In this document: in pieces, positions 27,301-33,709 of the stretch
How positions within the stretch are numbered: position 1 is the first letter of the stretch
Layout of the letters: every line of letters starts with the position of its first letter
DNA from: Bacteroidales bacterium
GTDB taxonomy: Bacteria > Bacteroidota > Bacteroidia > Bacteroidales > P3
Reading direction: 5' to 3'
DNA length: 33,709 nucleotides
Assembly: GCA_017559135.1 (NCBI GenBank)
Contig: JAFYSZ010000011.1
Coordinates: 1-33,709 of the forward strand
Notes under the pieces: model-generated
Told to the model about the DNA's origin: nothing
Seen by the model: only the letters and a program-made list of their open reading frames with translations
Databases searched by the model: none
Program-made: the position numbers and the translations under genes

Positions 27301-28572
27301 ATCAAGAATGAAATCCACCTCATTGCAAAGCATTTTTGCTGCTTTATAGTGAGCAATTGTTTCCACAACAGAAGTTTCCATAGAAAAAGCAGTCTTTATC
27401 AACTCTTCTCCATATCCTGTTGAACAAGCAGAAACGATATTGATTGAAGCATTATTTTCTTCACAAGCTTTATTCATTCTTTCTATTGCTTGCTCAACTG
27501 CTTTCAAAGCATTTCCATTATTACGACTATAATCTGAAAAAATAATATTACTTTCACTATCCGTTAGCACAAGTTTTGTAGTAGTAGAACCAGAATCTAA
27601 ACCAAGGAAACAATCTCCCGAAAAATTCTTTAACTCCCTAACCTTCTCCCCTTTTGCTTTTTCTTTTCTCCAATTGTTTAATTCTTCCTCATTCTTAAAG
27701 ATTGCCTCCAAACGATTTGTCTCTGAGCAAGCAGAAGCCTTAGTATTTTTTACCTTTTCTATCAATTCTTCTATTCCTATTGCAAGCCCTTTTTCTCCAT
27801 CTGTGAAAACACAGCCCATTGCAGGAATTAAATTAGAGTTTTCAAGGGTTATGAAATCTATTTCCTCCAAAGAAAGAACTCTTGCAAAGGCTTGTCTTAA
27901 TGATTTAATATAAGTCAAAGGTCCTCCGCAGAAAAGTATTTTCGGAACAATCTGCATACCTTTTGAAAGTGAGGAAACAACCTGCAAAGCAATGGCATTG
28001 AAAATAGAAACGGCAATATCTTCTTTTGACACGCCTCTTGCAACAAGGTTTTGTACATCTGTCTTTGAGAAAACGCCACAGCGTGAGGCAATAGGATAGA
28101 TATGTTTTGAGTTTTGAGCCAAAACGTCTAATTCATCAACGCTTACTCCAAGTATTAAAGCCATTTGATCAATAAAAGCACCCGTTCCTCCTGCACAATT
28201 GCCGTTCATTCTCATCGTAGGCAAAGAAGAGGCTTTGTTAAAGAATATAATCTTAGAATCTTCTCCTCCTATATCTATAATAGAGTTGATTTCCATCTCG
28301 AAATTCTTTACAAAATTCGATACAGCAATTACCTCTTGAATAAAAGGCACTGAAAGTCTTTCCGAAATTCCAAATCCTGCCGAGCCTGTTATTATTATCT
28401 CTATTTCTTTCTCTGTTTGAAATTGATTTTTTATGCTTTCAAGAATCGCAATCAGCGTTCCCTTAATATCCGCATTATGTCTTAAATAATTAGAATAAAC
28501 AATTTCTTTTTTATTATTTACAACTACTGCCTTAGCAGTTGTAGAGCCTATATCTATTCCTAATTTATACAT
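24331..28572 (-). CDS. Giant acyl-CoA dehydratase activase-like iron-sulfur ATPase
   Basis: 1413 residues. Two BadF/HgdC-type ATPase modules stand in tandem. The first starts LGIDIGSTTAKAVVV (4-18), with IIDIGGEDSK (98-107) and possible cluster ligands Cys126 (NGNCAGGTGAF) and Cys165 (SRCGVF). The second starts FLGLDSGSTTTKLVL (322-336), with DIGGQDMK (424-431), Cys449/Cys453 (EACSSGCGSF) and Cys488 (TRCTVF). A four-Cys motif follows (606, 609, 613, 632). The remainder resembles COG3580/COG3581 (DUF2229, 2-hydroxyacyl-CoA dehydratase-like), with Cys in ENICFPAK (719), CP (761), SFGCGPDAF (941), NEVCYPA (1062), GGQCRAS (1097) and PFGCIANH (1361). Relatives use ATP to push low-potential electrons into an iron-sulfur partner. 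Here activator and acceptor-like parts share one chain; the substrate is unknown. It is 7 bases after a TetR gene. Confidence 0.85.
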   Translation of the reverse strand: MYKLGIDIGSTTAKAVVVNNKKEIVYSNYLRHNADIKGTLIAILESIKNQFQTEKEIEIIITGSAGFGISERLSVPFIQEVIAVSNFVKNFEMEINSIIDIGGEDSKIIFFNKASSLPTMRMNGNCAGGTGAFIDQMALILGVSVDELDVLAQNSKHIYPIASRCGVFSKTDVQNLVARGVSKEDIAVSIFNAIALQVVSSLSKGMQIVPKILFCGGPLTYIKSLRQAFARVLSLEEIDFITLENSNLIPAMGCVFTDGEKGLAIGIEELIEKVKNTKASACSETNRLEAIFKNEEELNNWRKEKAKGEKVRELKNFSGDCFLGLDSGSTTTKLVLTDSESNIIFSDYSRNNGNALKAVEQAIERMNKACEENNASINIVSACSTGYGEELIKTAFSMETSVVETIAHYKAAKMLCNEVDFILDIGGQDMKAMFIEDGVLNKIELNEACSSGCGSFIENFANSLSYPVAEFAQIACLAKSPCDLGTRCTVFMNSKVKQSLREGASIPDISAGLSYSVVKNCLYKVLKLNSLDIGKNIVVQGGTMRNDSIVKALENMLGIKVFRSQTPELMGAYGCAIYAKENYEKQNIATTFSKKVSAFVSKEINCKGCENQCLVTKYTFENNKTYHSGNKCEKIFSSKAQADKGDNIYSYKLERVFDNPAIENPKMRLGVPRVLNMFEDFPFWRAFFAELNIELVLSDLSTYSNYEKGLKQVMSENICFPAKLVHSHIDNLIAKGLKRIFFPYVVFEKKESEGVANSYNCPIVSSYSVLVKSQMSVYEDCNVKINNPIFTFKTENLLIKNCQTYIKTLCEENKELKYSSSQIKNAVKVALQAQSRYEKDMQDKAEQFYENAKQNNIPIVLLAARPYHSDSLIQHKLSDIISSLGVCVISDDIVRLNNDFDMQDTYMLSQWTYMNRIVKAAKWSAQRDDSVNYIQITSFGCGPDAFLLDEITNLLKRHGKSCTIIKVDDINNVGSMRLRIRSLLESLKLKPAKEKQVKPFVDTKIFDLEDKHRTILAPFFTDYASPLLPEVFALSGYKLEVLPLSDEKSADLGLQYSNNEVCYPATLIVGDMIKALRSGKYDLDKTAVGITQTGGQCRASNYYSIIRKALVDAGFADVPVISAAMSSNVHTNQPGFKLDFKNIIVIAFDAILFGDCLSKMYHSTAVRIENASLAMKLKDSYLQKAKPIVLQKDRKGLIALLKSAVKDFNNLLPNEYLERKKVGIVGEIFLKFHPFANQNIISWLMSQKIEVIPPTLTPFMTQFFVNRDVKLENKVDTSSIPNPIMRLIYNIVKKEISRFNDIISKFKYYSPLEDIYELADKVEEVIPLIAQFGEGWVLPAEIVSLAHNKADGVISLQPFGCIANHIISKGVENKIKQLYPDLSLLSLDFDSGVSEVNVVNRLMLLKDSISKKQ

Positions 28573-28579
28573 TATCTTT

Positions 28580-29191
28580 CTATGATTTTATGCTTGATAA
28601 TATTAGTTTCTTTATATGAGTCTTTCTTCTTTCCAAAAAGGCTTCTTGTGTTTGAGAATCCATTTCTAAGATTTGAGTAAACAATACCTGTCCTACAAAC
28701 GACATTACGTCTAAGGATGCAATATCTATTAGTAAATCCTCTACTGAAACATCATTTAATTCTCCTTTACTTTGTTTCATTTCAACAAACATACGAATCT
28801 TACCAACAATTTCTTTGCCAAATTCAGAAAAAAGTTCCTTCATCATTTTCAAGACCTCGCTATTGTGTCTTAACTCGCCAATTATGAAAAACGGAGCATC
28901 GGGATTGTTTTTCAAAAAACCAATTTGAGCTTCAATAATCTTTTCAATAAAATTTTCAAACGAAATATCCTCTTGTGGAATATCGGCAAGAATCTTTAAC
29001 ATCTTTTGTATTTCTTGCTGACATATAATCTTAAAAAGATTTTGCTTGGTGCGATAATAATAATGCACTAAGGCTTGATTGCAACCCACAGCCTTTGCAA
29101 CCTGAGTTGTAGAAACACCCTCATAACCATTTTGCATAAACAATTCTTTTGCCACTAAAAGAATTTGTTCTTCCATATTATTCTTTTGCAT
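28580..29191 (-). CDS. TetR/AcrR-family transcriptional regulator
   Basis: 203 residues. The N-terminal helix-turn-helix (about 8-55) reads LFMQNGYEGVSTTQVAKAVG then NQALVHYYYRTKQNLFKII, a classical TetR DNA-binding domain. The C-terminal ~140 residues are helical and would bind an unidentified ligand. It ends 7 bases before the large activase gene, so the two form an operon, and the palindrome at the predicted transcription start suggests autoregulation. A CoA-thioester or fatty-acid ligand would fit the neighbour but is a guess. Confidence 0.92.
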   Translation of the reverse strand: MQKNNMEEQILLVAKELFMQNGYEGVSTTQVAKAVGCNQALVHYYYRTKQNLFKIICQQEIQKMLKILADIPQEDISFENFIEKIIEAQIGFLKNNPDAPFFIIGELRHNSEVLKMMKELFSEFGKEIVGKIRMFVEMKQSKGELNDVSVEDLLIDIASLDVMSFVGQVLFTQILEMDSQTQEAFLERRKTHIKKLILSSIKS

Positions 29192-29208
29192 ACGCTATTT
29201 ATTTAACC

Positions 29209-29230
29209 TATTTAATAACTCTATTAAATA
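29209..29230. promoter_or_regulatory. Operator-like palindrome upstream of the TetR gene
   Basis: TATTTAAT (29209-29216) and ATTAAATA (29223-29230) are perfect inverted copies around 6 bases. AATAACTC also occurs twice as a direct repeat (29214 and 29227). It lies between the predicted -7 box and the TetR start codon (29191), where a bound repressor would block transcription. Likely the TetR protein's own site. Confidence 0.55.
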
Positions 29231-29236
29231 ACTCTG

Positions 29237-29244
29237 CAAAAGTA
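29237..29244 (-). promoter_or_regulatory. Putative promoter of the TetR-activase operon
   Basis: TACTTTTG (29244-29237, minus strand) matches TAnnTTTG, with transcription expected to start near 29230 at the edge of the palindrome. The -33 position is only A/T-rich (no exact TTTG). Confidence 0.5.
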
Positions 29245-29267
29245 TAAATTTTTTCTTTACTTTAAAA

Positions 29268-29309
29268 AAATAAATCAAAGAAAAAATTAAATTTTTCTTT
29301 GATTTATTT
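29268..29309 (-). terminator. Long AT-rich hairpin after tyrS
   Basis: AAATAAATCAAAGAAAAA (29268-29285) and TTTTTCTTTGATTTATTT (29292-29309) form a perfect 18-bp stem with a 6-base loop. On the minus strand it lies 23 bases after the tyrS stop and is followed by a run of T, fitting a terminator that separates tyrS from the TetR operon. Confidence 0.75.
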
Positions 29310-29332
29310 CAAAAAAACTAAGAGTTTTTTCT

Positions 29333-30613
29333 CTATTTTGCTACTATTATGAAGTAGTTTTTCTTACCTTTTTGAACTAATATGTATTGAGAGTTAAGTA
29401 AATCGTTGCTTGATGTTACAAAGTCTTCTTTTACTTTTTCTTTATTGATAGAAAGTGAGTTTTCTTTTAAAGCTCTGCGAACCTCTCCTTTTGAGGCAAG
29501 AATTTGAGTCTTTTCTGCCAAAAGATCAATTATGTTTATTCCTTGCAAGATTTCTTCTTTGCTAACCTCAAAAGTAGGCACTCCTTCAAAAACACTTAGG
29601 AATGTTGCACTATCTAAACGTTTCAATGTGTCGGTTGTGCCTTTTCCAAAAAGAATTTCAGAAGCCTCAACAGCCTTGTTATATTCTTCTTCTCCATGAA
29701 CGCGTATTGTTATGTCTTTTGCAAGAGCTTTTTGAAGCAATCTTAGGTTTGGAGCCTCATCGTGTTGTTTTTCCAAAGCCTCTATTTCATCTTTTGTTAG
29801 GAATGTAAAGATACGAATGAATTTCTTTGCATCGTCATCGGAAACATTTAACCAGAATTGATAGAAAGCATAAGGTGAGGTTTTTTCTGCATCTAACCAC
29901 ACGTTACCTTTTTCAGTTTTTCCAAATTTTGTGCCATCTGCTTTTGTAATCAAAGGACAAGTCATTGCAAAGGCTTCTCCTGAAAGTGTTCTTCTAATGA
30001 GTTCTGTTCCGCAAGTAATATTTCCCCATTGATCAGAGCCTCCCATTTGAAGTTTACATCCGTAGTTTTCATACAAATACTTGAAGTCGTATGCTTGAAG
30101 CAACTGATAAGAAAACTCAGTGAATGAAAGACCTGTTTCGATTCTTTTCTTCACACAGTCTTTAGCCATCATATAGTTCACTGTTATGTGTTTACCCACA
30201 TCTCTTATGAAATCCAAGAAACTCCACTTACTATTCCAATCATAGTTATTTAAAACCAAAGCCTTATTTTCTGCTTCGGTTTCAAAATCCATAAAATGCG
30301 ATAATTGTTTCTTAATACACGCTTGATTATGTTGTATTTCTTCTAAGGTTAAAAGCTTTCTTTCTTGACTTTTAAAAGAAGGATCTCCAATCATTCCTGT
30401 GGCTCCGCCAAGCAAAACAATAGGTCTGTGTCCGCTTCTTTGAAGATGAGAAAGCATCATAATGCCTACTAAGTGTCCAATGTGTAAACTATCTGCCGTA
30501 GGGTCAAATCCAACGTATGCAGTCGCTGTTTGTTTCAAAAATTGTTCCTCAGTTCCCGGCATAATATCGTGTATCATACCCCTCCAACGCAATTCTTCTA
30601 CAAAATTTTTCAT
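29333..30613 (-). CDS. tyrS: Tyrosyl-tRNA synthetase
   Basis: 426 residues, class I aminoacyl-tRNA synthetase that charges tRNA-Tyr. The HIGH signature is HIGH (44-47, in [10 protein letters not shown]) and the KMSKS equivalent is KFGKT (229-233). Between them are [23 protein letters not shown] (68-79) and the tyrosine-site text [10 protein letters not shown] with [10 protein letters not shown] (191-200). The C-terminal ~70 residues are an S4-like RNA-binding domain ([19 protein letters not shown]). Complete, normal length. Divergent from the M28 peptidase gene. Confidence 0.97.
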   Translation of the reverse strand: MKNFVEELRWRGMIHDIMPGTEEQFLKQTATAYVGFDPTADSLHIGHLVGIMMLSHLQRSGHRPIVLLGGATGMIGDPSFKSQERKLLTLEEIQHNQACIKKQLSHFMDFETEAENKALVLNNYDWNSKWSFLDFIRDVGKHITVNYMMAKDCVKKRIETGLSFTEFSYQLLQAYDFKYLYENYGCKLQMGGSDQWGNITCGTELIRRTLSGEAFAMTCPLITKADGTKFGKTEKGNVWLDAEKTSPYAFYQFWLNVSDDDAKKFIRIFTFLTKDEIEALEKQHDEAPNLRLLQKALAKDITIRVHGEEEYNKAVEASEILFGKGTTDTLKRLDSATFLSVFEGVPTFEVSKEEILQGINIIDLLAEKTQILASKGEVRRALKENSLSINKEKVKEDFVTSSNDLLNSQYILVQKGKKNYFIIVAK

Positions 30614-30645
30614 ATTATTTTTTATTTTTATTCTCTTTGAGTTTA

Positions 30646-30653
30646 CAAAATTA
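30646..30653 (-). promoter_or_regulatory. Putative tyrS promoter
   Basis: TAATTTTG (30653-30646, minus strand) matches the -7 consensus; the ATG at 30613 follows after about 26 bases of leader. It faces the M28 promoter in a 77-base divergent gap. Confidence 0.5.
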
Positions 30654-30666
30654 CGCTATTTATTCA

Positions 30667-30674
30667 TAACTTTG
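30667..30674 (+). promoter_or_regulatory. Putative promoter of the M28 peptidase gene
   Basis: TAACTTTG (30667-30674) matches TAnnTTTG. TTTA at 30642-30645 could be a weak -33 element. The start codon at 30691 is only ~10 bases beyond the expected transcription start, so the leader would be very short. Confidence 0.5.
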
Positions 30675-30690
30675 CGAAAAAATTAAAAAA

Positions 30691-32088
30691 ATGAAACGAT
30701 TTTTTGTCTTAACACTCGCAATTTTGAGTTTAAATCTTTGTTTTGCTCAATCGCAACAAAGAGAACTAATAAAAAAAGACGTGTATTATTTGAGTTCTGA
30801 TGCTTTGGAAGGACGAAAAGTTGGAAGCATTGGAAATTCTCTTGCAAGAGAATATATTTGTGAGCAATTAGATTCTTTAAAGATCGAATACTATATTCAA
30901 AATTTTGCTGTTGATTTAGGGAGCAACATAGTTGCAGAAATAAGAGCAGAAAAGCCTTTGTATAATTCTGAATACATTGTAATCGGTGCTCACTATGATC
31001 ACTTAGGAATAAAGAACAATAAAATATATAACGGAGCTGACGACAACGCATCGGGAAGTGCTATGCTTTTGCAATTAGCCCGTTTACTAAGTGTAAATGC
31101 TGATAAAATAAATCGTCATATTATTTTGATTTGGTTTGATGCCGAAGAAATAGGATTAGTAGGCTCTGATCATTTTGCTTACAATCCAATGTTTGTTGAT
31201 AAGCTTTCTGATATTAAGTTAATGATAAATCTTGATATGGTAGGTTGGTATAAAAATGGTGCTTTGGAAATTGCAAATGTTGCTATGCTCAATGGTTGGA
31301 AAGAGATATTTGAAAGCACAAAAACCGACTTAAAAACAAAGGTATCTAAGTATGAGAAATCTGTTTTTACGGATTCAGACTATTCTTCTTTCGCAAAAAG
31401 AGATATTCCTGCAATAACAATGACAACAGGCACCGATTCGCCTTATCATAAGCCCGAAGATGATGCAGAATTGATAGATTACGATGGAATGGACAAGATT
31501 TGCGATTTTGTTTTCAATCTTACCGTAAATGCAAGCAACTATAAAGATTTGGGATACTCAGGAAAAAAATCACGAAAGCATCAGTTGAATAGAGATGGTT
31601 TTGAATTTGGAATAAATCTCGCAGCAGGGAGGTGCAATCAGTACTATAACAGCGGGAATATCACAGGAAGAAATGGCTTTTCTGCTAATAGTGGATTTAT
31701 GATTCAGTATAATATTGATGAAATTCAAAGTTTGGATTTAGCAGTTAATGCAAATATAGAACGAAGTAAGCAAGTTGAAGGAAAGTTTAATGCAATGAAA
31801 ATCTCTGTTCCTTTGACTTATACTTTCGGATACTTTGATAGAGCAGCCGGAATGGGAATTAAACTTGGTGTTGCTTACGATTATATTGTTAAAGCAGAGT
31901 TAGAGAATACCATTTTAAAGAAAGGAGAGTACAATCCGCACGATATAGGACTGATTTATGGATTTACACTTCGTATAGCTAAGATTGGACTAAATTTTTA
32001 TGCTAAATACGGATTTTTAGATAGACATAACAAAGACGTAAAGATTACTTACAGAGAATCAATCTTTGGTTTAACATATTATTTCTAA
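30691..32088 (+). CDS. Secreted M28-family metallopeptidase with C-terminal beta-barrel-like domain
   Basis: 465 residues. A signal peptide (MKRFFVLTLAILSLNLCFAQ) is followed by an M28 zinc aminopeptidase domain (about 25-285). Expected residues are in place: His101 (GAHYDHLG), bridging Asp117 (NGADDNASG), base Glu152 and ligand Glu153 (FDAEEIG), Asp182 (NLDMVG) and His253 (YHKPEDD). From about residue 302 a second region of alternating strands begins (GFEFGINLAAGR, SGFMIQYNID, GIKLGVAYDYIVKAEL) and ends IFGLTYYF; the final Phe and aromatic girdle are typical of outer-membrane beta-barrels of the PorT/OMP_b-brl kind. The peptidase may thus be held at the outer membrane, facing the periplasm. 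Followed 7 bases later by a flippase. Confidence 0.85.
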   Translation: MKRFFVLTLAILSLNLCFAQSQQRELIKKDVYYLSSDALEGRKVGSIGNSLAREYICEQLDSLKIEYYIQNFAVDLGSNIVAEIRAEKPLYNSEYIVIGAHYDHLGIKNNKIYNGADDNASGSAMLLQLARLLSVNADKINRHIILIWFDAEEIGLVGSDHFAYNPMFVDKLSDIKLMINLDMVGWYKNGALEIANVAMLNGWKEIFESTKTDLKTKVSKYEKSVFTDSDYSSFAKRDIPAITMTTGTDSPYHKPEDDAELIDYDGMDKICDFVFNLTVNASNYKDLGYSGKKSRKHQLNRDGFEFGINLAAGRCNQYYNSGNITGRNGFSANSGFMIQYNIDEIQSLDLAVNANIERSKQVEGKFNAMKISVPLTYTFGYFDRAAGMGIKLGVAYDYIVKAELENTILKKGEYNPHDIGLIYGFTLRIAKIGLNFYAKYGFLDRHNKDVKITYRESIFGLTYYF

Positions 32089-32095
32089 GAAAAAA

Positions 32096-33535
32096 ATGAG
32101 CGATATAAAGAAACTTGCAGGGCAAACAGCAATTTATGGATTGCCAACCATATTAGGAAGATTTTTAAACTATCTTTTAGTTCCTGTTTACACCTATTCC
32201 CTTGCTGCAGACAAGTACGGAGTGGTTTCAGAGCTTTATGCCTATATTTCTTTCCTTATGATAATTCTCACATACGGTATGGAAACGGCATATTTTCGCT
32301 TTTGCCAAAAACACGAGGACAAATCCGTAGTTTTTAACACGTCTTTATTTTCGCTTTTCTGCACAACCTCGCTTTTTGTCTTGCTGACCTTTTTCAATAT
32401 CGAAAGCATAAGCAGTGCAATGCAATATGAAAACAATCAAAACTATATTAAATGGTTTTTAATCATTGTTGCACTTGATGCTTTTCGTGCAATTCCTTAC
32501 GCAAAACTACGTCAAGAAAACAAAGCTGCACGTTTTGCCTTGATTAAAAGCATTGATATTTTTTCAAACATAGGATTCAATCTATTTTTCTTTTTCATTC
32601 TAAAACCAAATAACCTTGTTGAGTGCATTTTTATTTCTAATTTTTTAGCAAGTGCAATATCTGTTGTGATGCTTCTACCGGAATATTCTAAGTTTCGTTT
32701 TAAAATCAGTTTTTCTCTTTTGAAACAAATGTTAGTTTATGGACTTCCCGTTATGATTGGTGGACTTGCGGGAATGGTAAACGAGACTTTTGACCGTATT
32801 GCTTTGAAAAAACTTTTAACTTGCCCCGAAAATACTGCTGATTGCAACACCTACGCAATGCAACAAATAGGAATTTATGGTGCATGCTACAAGATTTCTA
32901 TCGTAATGAGCCTTTTCATTCAAGCATTTAAGTTTGCAGCCGAGCCTTTCTTCTTTTCAAAGATGAAATCGCAAGATGCAAAACAAACCTACTCTTCGGT
33001 AATGATTGTTTTCACTATCTTCCTTCTCACAATCTTTCTTGGAGTAATTGCTTATATGGATTTGTTTCAATATTTCGTTAGTGAGGAATACCGAGTAGGC
33101 TTAAACGTTGTGCCAATACTTCTTTTGGCAAACTTTTGCTTAGGGATTTATTACAACCTCTCAATTTGGTATAAGGTAAGCGACAAAACAATTTACGGAG
33201 CCTACATTTCTGGAATAGGAGCAGCAATAACCTTGGTTTTAAACTTTATTTTAGTGCCACGTTTTGGCTATTTAGGTGCAGCATACACAACTTTGATTTG
33301 TTATGCCTCGATAATGATAATTTGTTGGGCGATAGGACAAAAATTCTATCCCGTAAAATACCCTATAAAACGCTTTTTGCTTTACGTAATCCTTGCCTTA
33401 GGGTTGTATTTTGTGATGAGCATTTTCCAAAACCTTGACAACACCGCACTAAGACTTACTATCAACACTCTTTGTATTGTGATTTTTGTAGGGGTTGCTT
33501 TTTTCTTGGATATAAAGAAAGCGTTGAGGAAATAA
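32096..33535 (+). CDS. Polysaccharide/lipid-linked oligosaccharide flippase (Wzx-like)
   Basis: 479 residues with some 12-14 hydrophobic segments, of the polysaccharide biosynthesis (RfbX/Wzx, MOP superfamily) type. The opening KKLAGQTAIYGLPTILGRFL then NYLLVPVYTYSLAADKYGVV is characteristic, as is VYGLPVMIGGLAGMVNETFD in the middle. Relatives flip undecaprenyl-linked sugars across the inner membrane for O-antigen or capsule. No glycosyltransferase genes lie nearby, so the substrate cannot be inferred. It is translated from the M28 transcript (7-base gap). Its stop codon lies inside the terminator stem. Confidence 0.9.
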   Translation: MSDIKKLAGQTAIYGLPTILGRFLNYLLVPVYTYSLAADKYGVVSELYAYISFLMIILTYGMETAYFRFCQKHEDKSVVFNTSLFSLFCTTSLFVLLTFFNIESISSAMQYENNQNYIKWFLIIVALDAFRAIPYAKLRQENKAARFALIKSIDIFSNIGFNLFFFFILKPNNLVECIFISNFLASAISVVMLLPEYSKFRFKISFSLLKQMLVYGLPVMIGGLAGMVNETFDRIALKKLLTCPENTADCNTYAMQQIGIYGACYKISIVMSLFIQAFKFAAEPFFFSKMKSQDAKQTYSSVMIVFTIFLLTIFLGVIAYMDLFQYFVSEEYRVGLNVVPILLLANFCLGIYYNLSIWYKVSDKTIYGAYISGIGAAITLVLNFILVPRFGYLGAAYTTLICYASIMIICWAIGQKFYPVKYPIKRFLLYVILALGLYFVMSIFQNLDNTALRLTINTLCIVIFVGVAFFLDIKKALRK

Positions 33536-33570
33536 ATAAAGGCGTTTCAAATCTGAAACGCCTTTATTTA
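33533..33570. terminator. Bidirectional terminator after the flippase
   Basis: TAAATAAAGGCGTTTCA (33533-33549) and TGAAACGCCTTTATTTA (33554-33570) form a perfect 17-bp stem with an AATC loop; TTTTAT follows on the plus strand. It begins with the flippase stop codon and also lies just after the T9SS gene coming from the right, so it can serve both. Confidence 0.85.
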
Positions 33571-33586
33571 TTTTATGTAAAAGTGT

Positions 33587-33709
33587 TTATTCTATTACAA
33601 TCTTTTTAGTTTCACTTTCTCTTGCTTTGAAAGCTTTTATCATATAACTGCCTGCTGGTTGGTCGGTGAGCGTAAAGTTATAATCTTTTGTTGAATATAC
33701 TTTTTGTCC
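33587..33709 (-). CDS. T9SS type A sorting domain, C-terminal end (5' part outside window)
   Basis: Translating the minus strand from 33709 gives 40 residues and a TAA (33589-33587): KVYSTKDYNFTLTDQPAGSY, then MIKAFKARESETKKIVIE. The pattern L.dqPaGsYmik....et.kivie is the end of a T9SS type A C-terminal sorting domain, like that of the protein at the left edge. The rest of the protein lies beyond the window, so its function cannot be judged. Confidence 0.8.
   Translation of the reverse strand, partial: GQKVYSTKDYNFTLTDQPAGSYMIKAFKARESETKKIVIE

Overview
The window is chromosomal DNA from an AT-rich member of the Bacteroidota, most likely an anaerobic Bacteroidales. Four things point there. 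Proteins at both ends of the window carry type IX secretion (T9SS) type A C-terminal sorting domains. Putative promoters have the Bacteroidota -7 box TAnnTTTG. The ribosomal cluster has the Bacteroidota arrangement: rpsL-rpsG-fusA-rpsJ with no tuf, secY-map-infA-rpmJ with no adk, and zinc-free L36 and S14. A very large oxygen-sensitive-type acyl-CoA dehydratase activase suggests anaerobic life. No species can be named from the sequence alone.

Layout. 1-751: 3' end of a T9SS-exported surface protein built of exact 51-residue repeats. 869-1240: fluoride channel CrcB. 1317-19253, minus strand: one unbroken cluster of 33 genes (str + S10 + spc + alpha operons, rpsL to rplQ), read from a promoter near 19450 through a structured 5' leader and stopping at a bidirectional terminator near 1280. 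19254-20480: a non-coding and decayed stretch holding the str promoter, inverted repeats, a 22-bp-phased tandem repeat and a wrecked DUF234-type AAA ATPase pseudogene. 20538-24259, minus strand: a LolA-like carrier, FtsK and a secreted DUF4412-like protein, probably one transcript. 24331-29191, minus strand: a TetR regulator followed by a 1413-residue activase/dehydratase-like iron-sulfur protein. 29333-30613, minus strand: tyrS. 30691-33535, plus strand: an M28 peptidase fused to a beta-barrel-like domain, then a polysaccharide flippase. 33587-33709, minus strand: the end of a second T9SS cargo protein.

Most of the window is conserved core translation machinery. The parts most worth a second look are the self-contained activase/dehydratase protein with its TetR gene and operator-like palindrome, the 22-bp-phased repeat array beside the ATPase pseudogene, the long-range helix closing the rpsL leader RNA, and the peptidase-barrel fusion. 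I did not find a CRISPR array, prophage, insertion sequence, tRNA or rRNA.
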